From JBHIDJ01 sp046760105 (GTDB taxonomy: Bacteria > Pseudomonadota > Gammaproteobacteria > Acidiferrobacterales > SPGG2), in assembly GCA_046760105.1 (NCBI GenBank), contig JBHIDJ010000012.1, forward strand, positions 1 through 46,720: 46,720 bases of DNA, read 5' to 3'. Position numbers and translations under genes: made by a program. This document shows, one piece after another, positions 17,326 through 25,870 of the stretch. The notes beneath the pieces are model-generated. The model was not told the origin of the DNA. It saw nothing but the letters and a program-made list of their open reading frames with translations, and did no database searches. The stretch's first letter is position 1; each line of letters begins with the position of its first letter.

Positions 17326-18721
17326 CCAGGGCGTTATATGGGTCATCGATGATGATCGCTCGATTCGCTGGGTGCTGGAGAAAGCGCTACAACGTGCGGA
17401 GCTGTCGGTGCGCTGCTTTCCCACAGCGGAAAACATTGGTCAAATGCTCGAGCGTGGGTGCCCCGATGTGATCATTACTGATATACGCATGCCGGGAACG
17501 AGCGGGCTGGACGTACTCGAGGTCATTAACAGAAAAGCACCCGACATTCCGGTTATCGTCATAACCGCTCATACCGACTTCGACAGCGCCGTTTCATCGT
17601 ACCGCGGTGGAGCATTCGAATATCTCCCTAAACCGTTCGATGTCGATGAGGCGGTTAATCTTGTACGCCGGGCGCTCGAGCAACGGCAAGGGCAGCCCGC
17701 CGCGTCCACACTGGCAGAGCGCCAGACCGCGGAAATCATCGGCGAGGCGCCGGCCATGCAGGAAGCATTTCGCGCTATCGGCCGTCTCAGTAGCGCCCAC
17801 TTCAACGTGTTAATCAGCGGCGAGTCGGGCACCGGCAAGGAGCTTGTCGCGCGCGCTCTGCACAATCATAGCCCCCGAGTCGATGGTCCCTTCGTAGTCA
17901 TAAACACGGCTGCGGTTCCACGCGAACTCCTCGAATCGGAACTGTTTGGCCATGAGCGTGGAGCCTTTACTGGCGCACACGCGCAGCGCAAGGGGCGATT
18001 CGAACAGGCAAACGGTGGGACGCTGTTTCTCGACGAGATTGGCGACATGCCGGCTGAGCTTCAGACCCGCCTGCTACGGGTGCTCGCCGATGGACGCTTC
18101 TATCGGCTCGGCGGGTATGAACAGATCGAGACCGACGTGCGTGTCATTGCCGCCACCAACCAGGACCTTGAGATCCGGGTAAAGCAAGGTCGATTCCGTG
18201 AAGACCTATTCCACCGGCTTAATGTAATTCGTATTCACCTGCCGGCGCTGCGAGAGCGGCGAGAAGACGTTCCGGTGCTGCTCAAATACTTCCTGCAACG
18301 ATCCGCCGAAGAACTGGGTGTTGACCCCAAACGGCTTGCAGCGAATACCGAGACATATCTGTGCCGGCTGCCTTGGCCCGGCAACGTTCGCCAACTGGAA
18401 AACACTTGCCGCTGGTTGACGGTGATGGCGCCGGGCCAGATTGTACGCGTGCACGATCTCCCGCCCGAGTTGCGCGCAGCGGAAACATCGGCAACAACAA
18501 GCGAATGGGAAACAAGTCTGCGCGACGTCGCGCAACAATCGCTTGCGCGGGGTGAGCCCCAGATTTTTAAGCACTTAAACACTCGTTTTGAACGCATTCT
18601 CATTGAGGCCGCGCTGAAACACACACGTGGGAAAAAACAGGATGCAGCGCAAAAGTTGGGACTAGGGCGCAACACGTTGACGCGCAAACTCAAGGAACTC
18701 GGGTTACCTCATGCGCGCTAA
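17318..18721 (+). CDS. glnG: nitrogen regulator NtrC, sigma-54 activator
   Basis: A 467-residue response regulator and AAA+ activator of sigma-54 RNA polymerase. The receiver domain (about 1-120) has Asp55 in IITDIRMPG as phospho-acceptor. The central domain (about 140-375) carries the Walker A GESGTGKE (168-175), GAFTGA at 215-220 (contact with sigma-54) and Walker B LFLDEIGDMP. A C-terminal Fis-type helix-turn-helix (about 436-462, with AAQKLGLGRNTLTRKLKELG) binds the dyads seen at 14496, 14528 and 16162. It is the last gene of the glnA-ntrBC locus; the following 100 bp contain no clear terminator. Confidence 0.97.
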   Translation: MASQGVIWVIDDDRSIRWVLEKALQRAELSVRCFPTAENIGQMLERGCPDVIITDIRMPGTSGLDVLEVINRKAPDIPVIVITAHTDFDSAVSSYRGGAFEYLPKPFDVDEAVNLVRRALEQRQGQPAASTLAERQTAEIIGEAPAMQEAFRAIGRLSSAHFNVLISGESGTGKELVARALHNHSPRVDGPFVVINTAAVPRELLESELFGHERGAFTGAHAQRKGRFEQANGGTLFLDEIGDMPAELQTRLLRVLADGRFYRLGGYEQIETDVRVIAATNQDLEIRVKQGRFREDLFHRLNVIRIHLPALRERREDVPVLLKYFLQRSAEELGVDPKRLAANTETYLCRLPWPGNVRQLENTCRWLTVMAPGQIVRVHDLPPELRAAETSATTSEWETSLRDVAQQSLARGEPQIFKHLNTRFERILIEAALKHTRGKKQDAAQKLGLGRNTLTRKLKELGLPHAR

Positions 18722-18828
18722 CTTTGGCAAATAAGGTCGCGCGGGGCATCGCTCAAACCACTGCGCTCTGCTCTAGGCAGCTACTACCTATTGATTGAAC
18801 GCCCAGAGGCCAGGCAGCCTCCTATGCC

Positions 18829-19066
18829 ATGCCGGTTGCGCTCATCGTCATTGTCGCGATTAACCTGATCTCTTACTATCTCCTTAAGGCGCCAACATCA
18901 CCCATCGTGGTATCACCACCGTCATGGCTATGTCGATGTGTCTCGCATGACCTCGAGCCTCGGGAGTTCCCTCGGCGCGGTGATTTCGGCGTCATCGCGG
19001 GCGCCAGGTTCGTCGTCGGGGAGTGGTGGGGGTGGCTCCTCCGGCGGAGGCGGCGGCGGCTGGTAA
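18829..19066 (+). pseudogene. remnant of a DUF2207-type membrane protein gene
   Basis: The 450 bp between ntrC and the thioesterase gene hold two pieces of what looks like one gene in different frames. The first (from about 18838) reads IVIVAINLISYYLLKAPT, like the membrane segment of DUF2207 proteins. A second frame then gives PSWYHH, and further on TSSLGSSLGAVISASS and a Gly/Ser-rich tail ending GGGGSSGGGGGGW and a TAA stop at 19064. That tail is typical of the C-terminus of this family. The several hundred residues normally between the two pieces are missing, and so is the N-terminus, so this is an internally deleted, frameshifted relic. Family assignment is from memory of the characteristic tail. 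Confidence 0.65.
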
Positions 19067-19171
19067 CGTCGGCAGATAACCCTGCTGCCAACAACAATTC
19101 ACGGAGACCGGTAATAGCTGTGACCGCCACTACGACAAACGGTCAATAGTAACAAGAAGGAGCGACGCACA

Positions 19172-19612
19172 ATGTCCCTGGAGCAAAACGAAACGCGTGA
19201 TCGCTTTCCGCATTTTCTCGCTATTCCCACGCGTTGGATGGACAATGACATCTACGGGCATGTCAATAACGTCGTTTATTATTCCTATTTCGACACTGTC
19301 ATTAACCACTACCTCGTGGCCGAAGGCGGACTCGACATCGCTGCCGGACCGGTCATCGGCATCGCCGCCGAGAGCCTGTGCCGGTTCCAGCGTGAACTAA
19401 CTTTTCCCGAAGTTGTCGAGGCTGGGCTGCGGGTCGCGCATGTGGGCAACGCAAGCGTGCGTTACGAAATCGGGCTGTTCAGTCGCGACCATGAACAGGC
19501 AACCGCCGTAGGTTACTTCGTGCATGTGTTCGTGGATCGCAACACGCGCAAACCGGTACCCATACCACCACAAATCCGCTCGGCACTAGAAATGCTGCTC
19601 GTAACTGACTGA
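19172..19612 (+). CDS. acyl-CoA thioesterase (4HBT hot-dog fold)
   Basis: A 146-residue hot-dog-fold protein. The family block TRWMDNDIYGHVNNVVYYSY near residues 21-40 contains the helix and the aspartate of 4-hydroxybenzoyl-CoA thioesterase-like enzymes. Members hydrolyse acyl-CoA thioesters in the cytoplasm as homotetramers. Length is typical. The ATG follows AGAAGGAG at a normal distance. It is followed 43 bp later by the DUF924 gene on the same strand. The acyl chain preference is unknown. Confidence 0.88.
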   Translation: MSLEQNETRDRFPHFLAIPTRWMDNDIYGHVNNVVYYSYFDTVINHYLVAEGGLDIAAGPVIGIAAESLCRFQRELTFPEVVEAGLRVAHVGNASVRYEIGLFSRDHEQATAVGYFVHVFVDRNTRKPVPIPPQIRSALEMLLVTD

Positions 19613-19655
19613 ACAAGCCGCACTAACACGGCCCAGTATTCGAGACTGTTCAAAT

Positions 19656-20264
19656 ATGGAACAAATCGACGAGGTACTTTCCTTCTGGCTTGGCGCGCTG
19701 GGAGATGACGGCTTGCCTCGCGAGAACCGCAGCAGACTCTGGTTTCAAAGCAACGCCACGACTGATAAGCTCATTCGCGAACGCTTCGAAGACGATCTAC
19801 AAAAGGCAGCTGTCGGCGAACTCGTTGACTGGGAACAAAACGCAAAAGGACGCCTGGCACTTATCGTACTGCTCGATCAGTTCTCGCGGAATATTTACAG
19901 AGGGACACCGAAAGCATTTACGCAAGATAAACAAGCCCGCACGTTATGTCTTGGCGGTATAGAACAAGGTCATGATCTTACGCTTGCACCTATCGAACGT
20001 GCATTTTTTTATCTGCCGCTGGCACACGCCGAGAGTCCGGAAATGCAAGACAAGTCGGTTGCGCTCCTGCAAGCGCTTGTGCAGTCCGTACCGCATGCGA
20101 CGCGGCGTAAGCTCCAGACTTTCCTTGACCACGCGATCGGCCACCGCGATATCATTGAGCGTTTTGGTCGATTTCCCCACCGCAATAATATTCTCGACCG
20201 CCCTTCGACGCCTGAGGAGTTGGCATTTCTGAATGCAAATACATCTACCTTTGGGCAGGGCTAA
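19656..20264 (+). CDS. DUF924 family protein
   Basis: A 202-residue alpha-helical protein of the DUF924 family, whose biochemical role is unknown. The family features are VLSFWLGAL near the N-terminus, LIVLLDQFSRNIYRGTPKAF near the middle, and the C-terminal FGRFPHRNNILDRPSTPEE. The fold is TPR-like. It lies between the thioesterase and MFS genes on the same strand with short gaps (43 and 41 bp), which may indicate a transcription unit without an obvious functional link. Confidence 0.9.
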   Translation: MEQIDEVLSFWLGALGDDGLPRENRSRLWFQSNATTDKLIRERFEDDLQKAAVGELVDWEQNAKGRLALIVLLDQFSRNIYRGTPKAFTQDKQARTLCLGGIEQGHDLTLAPIERAFFYLPLAHAESPEMQDKSVALLQALVQSVPHATRRKLQTFLDHAIGHRDIIERFGRFPHRNNILDRPSTPEELAFLNANTSTFGQG

Positions 20265-20305
20265 GCATTCCGCGCCGCTAACACCCGTTCGCCCCCGTTA
20301 AAGTA

Positions 20306-21613
20306 ATGCTAAAGCGAATCGTCGACGTCCGAGACAATGAAATTCGTGCGCTGTGGCTCTCTTTTGCCTACTTCTTTTGCCTGCTTTGCGGTTACTACAT
20401 TCTGCGCCCGCTGCGCGATGAGATGGGCATCGCGGGCGGCATAGAGAATTTGCCATGGGTGTTCACCGGCACATTTCTCGCCATGCTTGTCGTCGTGCCA
20501 ATTTTCGGTGTCCTGGCTGCGAAGCTTCCGCGCGCGAAGCTGTTGCCGCTCGTGTACTACTTTTTCATCTTTAACCTGCTGGTGTTCTTCGTACTGTTTC
20601 AAAGCAGTATCGCAACACCCTATGTAGCCCGCGCTTTCTTCATCTGGGTCAGTATTTTCAATCTGTTCGTGGTCTCGGTGTTCTGGAGCTTTATGGCAGA
20701 TCTTTATAGCAACGAGCAGGCTCGTCGCTTGTTCGGCTTCATCGCGGCCGGGGGTAGCGCGGGCGCGATCGTCGGCCCCGCATTGACAGCAGGTCTGGCC
20801 GTACCGATGGGGCCATTCAACCTACTCTTGATCTCCGCGCTCTTTCTGGCGCTTGCCGTCGTCTGCATCCACCAGCTAGGGCGTTGGGCACGGCAGCGCG
20901 AAGCATCCGTGGCTTCGCCAGCATCATCAGTTCATAACGCAGAGATGCCAATCGGTGGTGGCGTGCTCACCGGTGTCAAACTCGTCTTTCGCTCACCTTA
21001 CTTGTTGGGGATTTGTCTGTTTATCTGGCTCTATACCACACTATCCACGTTTCTTTATTTCGAGCAGGCTCACTTGGTAGCGGCCGCGTTTGCGGAGTCT
21101 GCGCAACGCACGACCCTGTTTGCTTTCATGGACCTTACGGTGAATACACTTACGGTCTTGGGCCAGCTGTTTCTGACGGGGCGGGTGGTTGCCCGTTTCG
21201 GGTTACCCGTGACGCTGGCGCTTATACCCGCCGTCGTGCTGCTCGGTTTCACCGTGCTTGGACTCTTTCCAGTACTGGTAGTGCTAGTCGTTTTGCAGGT
21301 GCTTCGCCGCGCCGGTAACTTTGCGATCGCAAGACCGGCGCGCGAGATGCTGTTTACCGTCGTCGGAAGGGAACAAAAGTACAAGTCCAAGAATTTCATC
21401 GACACGGTGGTTTACCGCGGTGGCGACGCGGTCAGTGGCTGGGCATTCGCGGGACTGGCCGGTCTCGGGCTGGGGTTGTCGGCAATCGCATTCGTTGCCG
21501 TCCCGTTGGCCACTGCCTGGTTGTTCACCGGGCTGTCGTTGGGCAACAAACAGGAAGTCCTGCGGCAGGCTGTCAACAATCGCGCCTTCGGTGCTCAGCC
21601 GCTCTCACCCTGA
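20306..21613 (+). CDS. MFS-type transporter (NTP/NDP exchange-like)
   Basis: A 435-residue polytopic inner-membrane protein with about 12 hydrophobic segments. The N-terminal part contains YYILRPLRDEMGIAGG, typical of a carrier subgroup often annotated as NTP/NDP exchange transporter or MFS protein, and the loop between segments 4 and 5 has NEQARRLFGFIAAGGSAGAI. The substrate cannot be deduced. In free-living bacteria such proteins are not thought to import host ATP, so the annotation is structural only. The stop is followed by 473 bp with no strong gene on this strand. Confidence 0.8.
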   Translation: MLKRIVDVRDNEIRALWLSFAYFFCLLCGYYILRPLRDEMGIAGGIENLPWVFTGTFLAMLVVVPIFGVLAAKLPRAKLLPLVYYFFIFNLLVFFVLFQSSIATPYVARAFFIWVSIFNLFVVSVFWSFMADLYSNEQARRLFGFIAAGGSAGAIVGPALTAGLAVPMGPFNLLLISALFLALAVVCIHQLGRWARQREASVASPASSVHNAEMPIGGGVLTGVKLVFRSPYLLGICLFIWLYTTLSTFLYFEQAHLVAAAFAESAQRTTLFAFMDLTVNTLTVLGQLFLTGRVVARFGLPVTLALIPAVVLLGFTVLGLFPVLVVLVVLQVLRRAGNFAIARPAREMLFTVVGREQKYKSKNFIDTVVYRGGDAVSGWAFAGLAGLGLGLSAIAFVAVPLATAWLFTGLSLGNKQEVLRQAVNNRAFGAQPLSP

Positions 21614-21679
21614 CCGGCAACGGCGTCGCAGACGCGCGGTTGCGTTTCAATATTCGTACAAAGCTTGGATAGCGATCGC

Positions 21680-21937
21680 CTACTTCGAATTTTTGGAGAG
21701 TCGGAACGGAAAAAGATTCGTAAGATTGCTGAGTTGCTCGTCGTTTTCTTTCACATATTTCGGTTCGGCGACCGTGCTCACGCAGTCAGCATGCATACCC
21801 TGAAAAGTGATCATATTTTTGTTGACCGAGTAGAACACCAGTTCAGAGCCCATGGTTAACCTGTACTTTCTGTCTGCTGACAACCGATATGTGCGACCAT
21901 AGCGGTTCAGTGCGACTGCTTTCACGATAGAAACCAT
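21680..21937 (-). CDS. possible small hypothetical protein
   Basis: An 85-residue open frame on the minus strand inside the 473-bp interval between the MFS and LDPGTGS genes. It is preceded by TAAGGACT directly before the ATG, a weak ribosome-binding site. The sequence has a normal amino-acid balance (many Tyr, Asn, Ser, two Cys) and no membrane segment, but I recognise no family. The surrounding interval is lower in GC than its neighbours. It may be a real small gene, the remnant of one, or chance. Confidence 0.35.
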   Translation of the reverse strand: MVSIVKAVALNRYGRTYRLSADRKYRLTMGSELVFYSVNKNMITFQGMHADCVSTVAEPKYVKENDEQLSNLTNLFPFRLSKNSK

Positions 21938-22086
21938 AGTCCTTATCTGCGTAGGTAGGTCAGATGACAGCGGGCGCGTTCCGTCGTTCTCTCGATGAAC
22001 CTTGAAGAGCCGAGTGACAAGGGTCTATGCTCTGTTATTGAATTGGGTATTTCTAGCATTGCAGCCCCCGAGAAGTGGAGGTCGGT

Positions 22087-22365
22087 ATGGCGAAAGAAGA
22101 CAATCTCCCTGGATCCGGAGTGAGCGCGCGCCCGTGCAAACGAGTAATGCTTGCCGCGTTGGTCGGCATGGTTTACATGGCTCCCGCCCACGCCTACCTC
22201 GACCCCGGTACCGGCAGCATCATCTTGCAGAGCCTGTTGGCCGGCATTGCCGCCGCGATGGCTATCGCGGGCATGTATTGGCAACGTATCAAGGCCTTTT
22301 TCTCGTCCCTATTCGCCTCGAAGAAACTGACAGATTCGAACCCCGAACAAGACACCGAGAACTAG
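22087..22365 (+). CDS. small LDPGTGS-motif membrane protein
   Basis: A 92-residue protein with an N-terminal hydrophobic segment that may be a cleavable signal (LAALVGMVYMAPAHA), then the conserved motif YLDPGTGSIILQSLLAG, a membrane segment to about residue 62, and the basic YWQRIKAFF. This motif recurs in small membrane proteins found beside envelope-associated methyltransferase and phosphatase-fold genes, as here. The ATG at 22087 follows GGAGG by 5-6 nt and is preferred over the upstream start at 22075. The stop overlaps the ribosome-binding site of the next gene, so the three genes form one unit. Function is unknown. Confidence 0.8.
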   Translation: MAKEDNLPGSGVSARPCKRVMLAALVGMVYMAPAHAYLDPGTGSIILQSLLAGIAAAMAIAGMYWQRIKAFFSSLFASKKLTDSNPEQDTEN

Positions 22366-22372
22366 GATCGTC

Positions 22373-23767
22373 ATGGATCCCGCACGTACCGCTACCGGTT
22401 CGTTTCGGGACCCCAGTGGCCGCGTCTATGTGATCGCTGATCGCGTATTCCGCACCGTGATGCCGAGTGCGGCCGAGGATTTCGAATTCGTCCGCTCCAC
22501 GGGCTTGCTCAAGCGCCTTATCGAAGAGGGCCACGTCATCGCCGAGAAGACCGTCGATCCCAGTGTGCTGGGGGCATCCGCTCGTGGCGCCCGCTATGTG
22601 CTGGAGCACCCGAGGCTGCCGTTTGTCTCCTACCCCTACGAGTGGCCCTTCCCCGCTCTGAAAGCCGCCGCGTTGCTCCAAGTGGAGCTCTATCTCAAGG
22701 CATTAGCGCACGGGGTGACACTCTCTGACGCCACCGCATACAACATCCAATTCCGCGGGGTCGAGCCGGTATTCATCGATACCCTGTCGTTTCGACGTTA
22801 TCGAGAGGGCGAGTTCTGGACTGCCCACCGCCAGTTCTGCGAGCAGTTCGTCAACCCCTTGTTACTGCGCGCGTTGATCGGCATCCCCCACAATGCCTGG
22901 TACCGCGGCGCGCTCGAAGGGGTACCCGTGCAAGACCTCAGTCGACTGCTACCCTGGAGGCGTAAGCTGTCCTGGAACGTGCTGACGCACGTTTCGATGC
23001 AAGCACGCTTTCAGAGAAGATCCACGCACAAGGACGATGCCGAACGACGCATCCAGGGAAAAGGTCTGCCGCTGATTGCCTTTCAACAGATACTTCGCGG
23101 GTTGCAAAAGTGGATAGCGAGGCTCGAGCCGGCAGATACCGGCAAGACGCTATGGGTAGATTATGCGCAGGATAACAGCTACGCCTCCGAAGAGGCGCGC
23201 GCGAAGAGGCGTTTCGTCGCCGAGTTTGCAGCGGCGGTGAAACCCCGACTGCTATGGGATATCGGCTGCAACACGGGAGACTACTCAAAGGCCGCGCTGG
23301 AGGCGGGCACTGAGTTCGCGGTGGGGTTTGATTTCGATCAGGGGGCGCTGGATAGAGCGTTCTCCCGCGCCAAGACGGAAAGATTGAACTTCCTACCTTT
23401 GTTTCTCGACGCCGCCAACCCCGCCCCTAGCCAGGGCTGGGCGCAAGCCGAACGCATGGGTCTTAGGCAACGTGCCGATGCCGATGCGGTAGTGGCGCTC
23501 GCGCTTATCCATCATCTCGCAATCGCAAGAAATATCCCTTTGGATGAGGTCGTGGATTGGCTGGTTAGCATGGCGCCCCAGGGCATAATCGAATTCATCC
23601 AGAAGTCCGACCCCATGGTGCAGACGCTGTTGCGGCTGCGAGCGGACATATTCAGTGAGTATAGCGAAGCGTCGTTCGTGCGCGCGCTCGAAGCGCGCGC
23701 CGAGATCGTGCAATCCGCTATGGTGTCTGCCACCGAGCGGCGGCTCTACTGGTTCCGACGTCGCTAA
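22373..23767 (+). CDS. NoeA-like class I SAM-dependent methyltransferase
   Basis: A 464-residue two-domain protein. The N-terminal ~250 residues (with GSFRDPSGRVYVI, FVSYPYEWPFPALKAAALL, GVTLSDATAYNIQFRG and FIDTLSFRRY) form a kinase-like region seen in proteins annotated as nodulation NoeA-related. The C-terminal part is a Rossmann methyltransferase with motif I WDIGCNTGDYS (295-305), an acidic post-strand residue in VGFDFDQGALDRA, and LALIHHLAI at motif IV. It probably methylates an envelope glycan or lipid precursor; this is inference from context. AGGA 6 nt before the ATG overlaps the stop of the LDPGTGS gene. Confidence 0.8.
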   Translation: MDPARTATGSFRDPSGRVYVIADRVFRTVMPSAAEDFEFVRSTGLLKRLIEEGHVIAEKTVDPSVLGASARGARYVLEHPRLPFVSYPYEWPFPALKAAALLQVELYLKALAHGVTLSDATAYNIQFRGVEPVFIDTLSFRRYREGEFWTAHRQFCEQFVNPLLLRALIGIPHNAWYRGALEGVPVQDLSRLLPWRRKLSWNVLTHVSMQARFQRRSTHKDDAERRIQGKGLPLIAFQQILRGLQKWIARLEPADTGKTLWVDYAQDNSYASEEARAKRRFVAEFAAAVKPRLLWDIGCNTGDYSKAALEAGTEFAVGFDFDQGALDRAFSRAKTERLNFLPLFLDAANPAPSQGWAQAERMGLRQRADADAVVALALIHHLAIARNIPLDEVVDWLVSMAPQGIIEFIQKSDPMVQTLLRLRADIFSEYSEASFVRALEARAEIVQSAMVSATERRLYWFRRR

Positions 23768-23799
23768 CGCGGGTGAGCGCACACGAGAGGAATCGATAA

Positions 23800-25572
23800 A
23801 TGATCCGTGGTCGCGAAATGCAAACAGTCAAGGCAATGGGCCTAGGCGCCATCCTGGCGTCCCATATCTTTTTGTTTGCCCCCTTCACTTTGTATGTTGG
23901 CAACGTCGATGAGTTCACGGTCTCGCTCACAACGATCCTGAGCTTTTACCTTCGCCCTGCCATATTCCTCATCGCCGCGTTTGGGTTGGTCGGCGCGATC
24001 TTGAGCACCTCAGTTTTCCGCCGCTACCTGGTCCTGCTCGCTGCCCTCAGCGTTCTGCTCTGGCTGCAGGGCAACCTACTCGTGTGGGAATATGGGTTAC
24101 TGGATGGTCGGCGCATCGATTGGACGGCGGGTGCGTGGCGCGGGTGGGTGGATCTGGGCGTGTGGATGGGTGTGCTCCTGCTCGCCGTGTGCTTTCACCG
24201 GCGTATCGGAAAGCCGGTTATCTATCTTGCGGTCGCAAGTTTCTCCCTGCAGCTAACCCTTTCCGTGCTCACGGGGATACAAAACGCCCCCATGCTGGTC
24301 GAGAAATCCGAGACCAAGGCCTCCGTCGATGCGCTGGGTGAGATATATCGGTTCTCCTCCCATAAGAACGTGGTGCACATCATCGCCGATGGATTTCAAT
24401 CCGATGTGTTCGAGGAGATCATCAACGACGATGAGGACGGGGCGCGCTTCGCCTCCGCGCTCAAAGGATTTGTCTTTTTCAAAGACAACATAGGCGCGTT
24501 TCCGTATACGCATATGTCGGTGCCGGCTATCTTGAGCGGGGAGATTTACCGCAACCACATTCCCCGGGATGAGTTTCTCAACAAGACCCTCGGCGGCAAG
24601 ACAATCTTGAACGCCGTTCATAGCGCCGGCTACGAGGTCGATATCGCGGCTGCAGCAGGAACCATATTCCACATGTACACGAAAGGCAGCTACACGAACG
24701 CGTACATCGTGTCATCCAGTCACCACGTGAGCGCGCGGGAATACGAGATCAGTGATGCCGCCGAGCTCTTCGATCTGGCGCTGTTTCGGCTTACCCCTCA
24801 TTTTCTGAAACGCTATGTGTACAACGATCAACTTTGGCTGGTCCAGTCCCTTTTGAGCGATTCCGAATACATGAGGCTGAGGTTCTTCGCGCATATCGCC
24901 TTCCTGCGCCAGTTGCAAGAGAACATGTCGGCGGATAGATCAACCGCGGTCTACAAGCTGCTCCACGTGATGTTGAGTCACAATCCGATGGTCGCCAACG
25001 AGAACTGTGAATATGCCGGCCGCGTACTCCCGACCGTGCGCGCGACGGTCAAGATCCAGGCCAGATGCGGTCTCGCCGAGGTGGTGGGCGTGCTGGAGAG
25101 GATGAAGGCGCTTGGCATCTATGATGATGCCACGATCGTTCTCATGGCCGATCACGGTGCCTGGGTGCCGCCAAGTGGACTGAAAGGACGCCTCCAGCCG
25201 GACGGAAAGTCCGTCGTCATGATGGACCCCACGACCGTGGCGATGGCGCTGCCCTTGATGGCGATCAAGCCCCCGGGGGCGAGCGGCGCCCTGCAGATAT
25301 CGATGGCGCCCAGCTCGATCGTCGACACCCCGGCCACTATCGCTTCGGTGCTGGGGTTGAACGCGGAATTCGACGGCGCTTCGGCTTTTGATCTACGCCC
25401 TGACGAACTGAGAGAAAGAAGGTACTATGCCTACGAGTACCGGCGCAGCGAATGGACAGCACAGTACCTGACTCCCATCCAGGAGTTCATCGTACGGGGA
25501 AGTGTCCTCGACAGCGCCGCCTGGCGACGCGGCGATCGGTTCCTCCCTAACGGGGTCGTGCAGGAAAGATAG
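23800..25572 (+). CDS. membrane-anchored alkaline-phosphatase/sulfatase-fold enzyme
   Basis: A 590-residue protein with about five N-terminal membrane segments (residues 8-165) and a large periplasmic domain of the alkaline-phosphatase superfamily. Metal and nucleophile residues can be placed: Asp197 in HIIADGFQSD, Thr237 in FPYTHMSVP, and Asp451-His452 in MADHGAW. The layout matches LtaS/EptA-like phosphoglycerol or phosphoethanolamine transferases, so it may transfer or remove a phospho-group on an envelope glycan or lipid. It is third in the cassette with the LDPGTGS protein and the methyltransferase, 32 nt after the latter. AGAGGA lies 8-9 nt before the ATG. Confidence 0.8.
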   Translation: MIRGREMQTVKAMGLGAILASHIFLFAPFTLYVGNVDEFTVSLTTILSFYLRPAIFLIAAFGLVGAILSTSVFRRYLVLLAALSVLLWLQGNLLVWEYGLLDGRRIDWTAGAWRGWVDLGVWMGVLLLAVCFHRRIGKPVIYLAVASFSLQLTLSVLTGIQNAPMLVEKSETKASVDALGEIYRFSSHKNVVHIIADGFQSDVFEEIINDDEDGARFASALKGFVFFKDNIGAFPYTHMSVPAILSGEIYRNHIPRDEFLNKTLGGKTILNAVHSAGYEVDIAAAAGTIFHMYTKGSYTNAYIVSSSHHVSAREYEISDAAELFDLALFRLTPHFLKRYVYNDQLWLVQSLLSDSEYMRLRFFAHIAFLRQLQENMSADRSTAVYKLLHVMLSHNPMVANENCEYAGRVLPTVRATVKIQARCGLAEVVGVLERMKALGIYDDATIVLMADHGAWVPPSGLKGRLQPDGKSVVMMDPTTVAMALPLMAIKPPGASGALQISMAPSSIVDTPATIASVLGLNAEFDGASAFDLRPDELRERRYYAYEYRRSEWTAQYLTPIQEFIVRGSVLDSAAWRRGDRFLPNGVVQER

Positions 25573-25870
25573 GTGTGTCACCATTAGGCAAAGATGCTGA
25601 TCACCGGGGATTTCATCGACACCGAAACCGCGCCTGGCTACGGTCTCGTCGATTGAGTAGTCGATGTCGACGAGTCAAACGATACGACTGCGCCCTGGAG
25701 CATTGAAATCTTTCTCTCGTGAAGCGAGCTTGCTCACGGGCCAAGGCCGGGGCCGGAGATCTGGGGCCACTATCTGCCGAGGAAGCGCATCACCCTCAGA
25801 ACATCTGACGATTTGCTGTTCGCGCGGGGTGGTAAATGACTCAAGCGATCTCTGTTAGAACTTGCAACAG
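25573..25870. other. intergenic region with hairpins, no gene seen
   Basis: These 298 bp follow the phosphatase-fold gene. They contain a perfect 8-bp inverted repeat, CTCGTCGA (25645-25652) and TCGACGAG (25667-25674), and a second hairpin with a one-base bulge around 25718-25739 (CGTGA/TCACG). Neither is followed by a T-run. No open frame here looks like a protein. Confidence 0.5.

Noticed and set aside
22330..22345. GATTCGAACCCC, which resembles the T-arm of a tRNA on the minus strand
   Set aside because: It lies within the LDPGTGS gene, and no acceptor, D or anticodon arm can be built around it.
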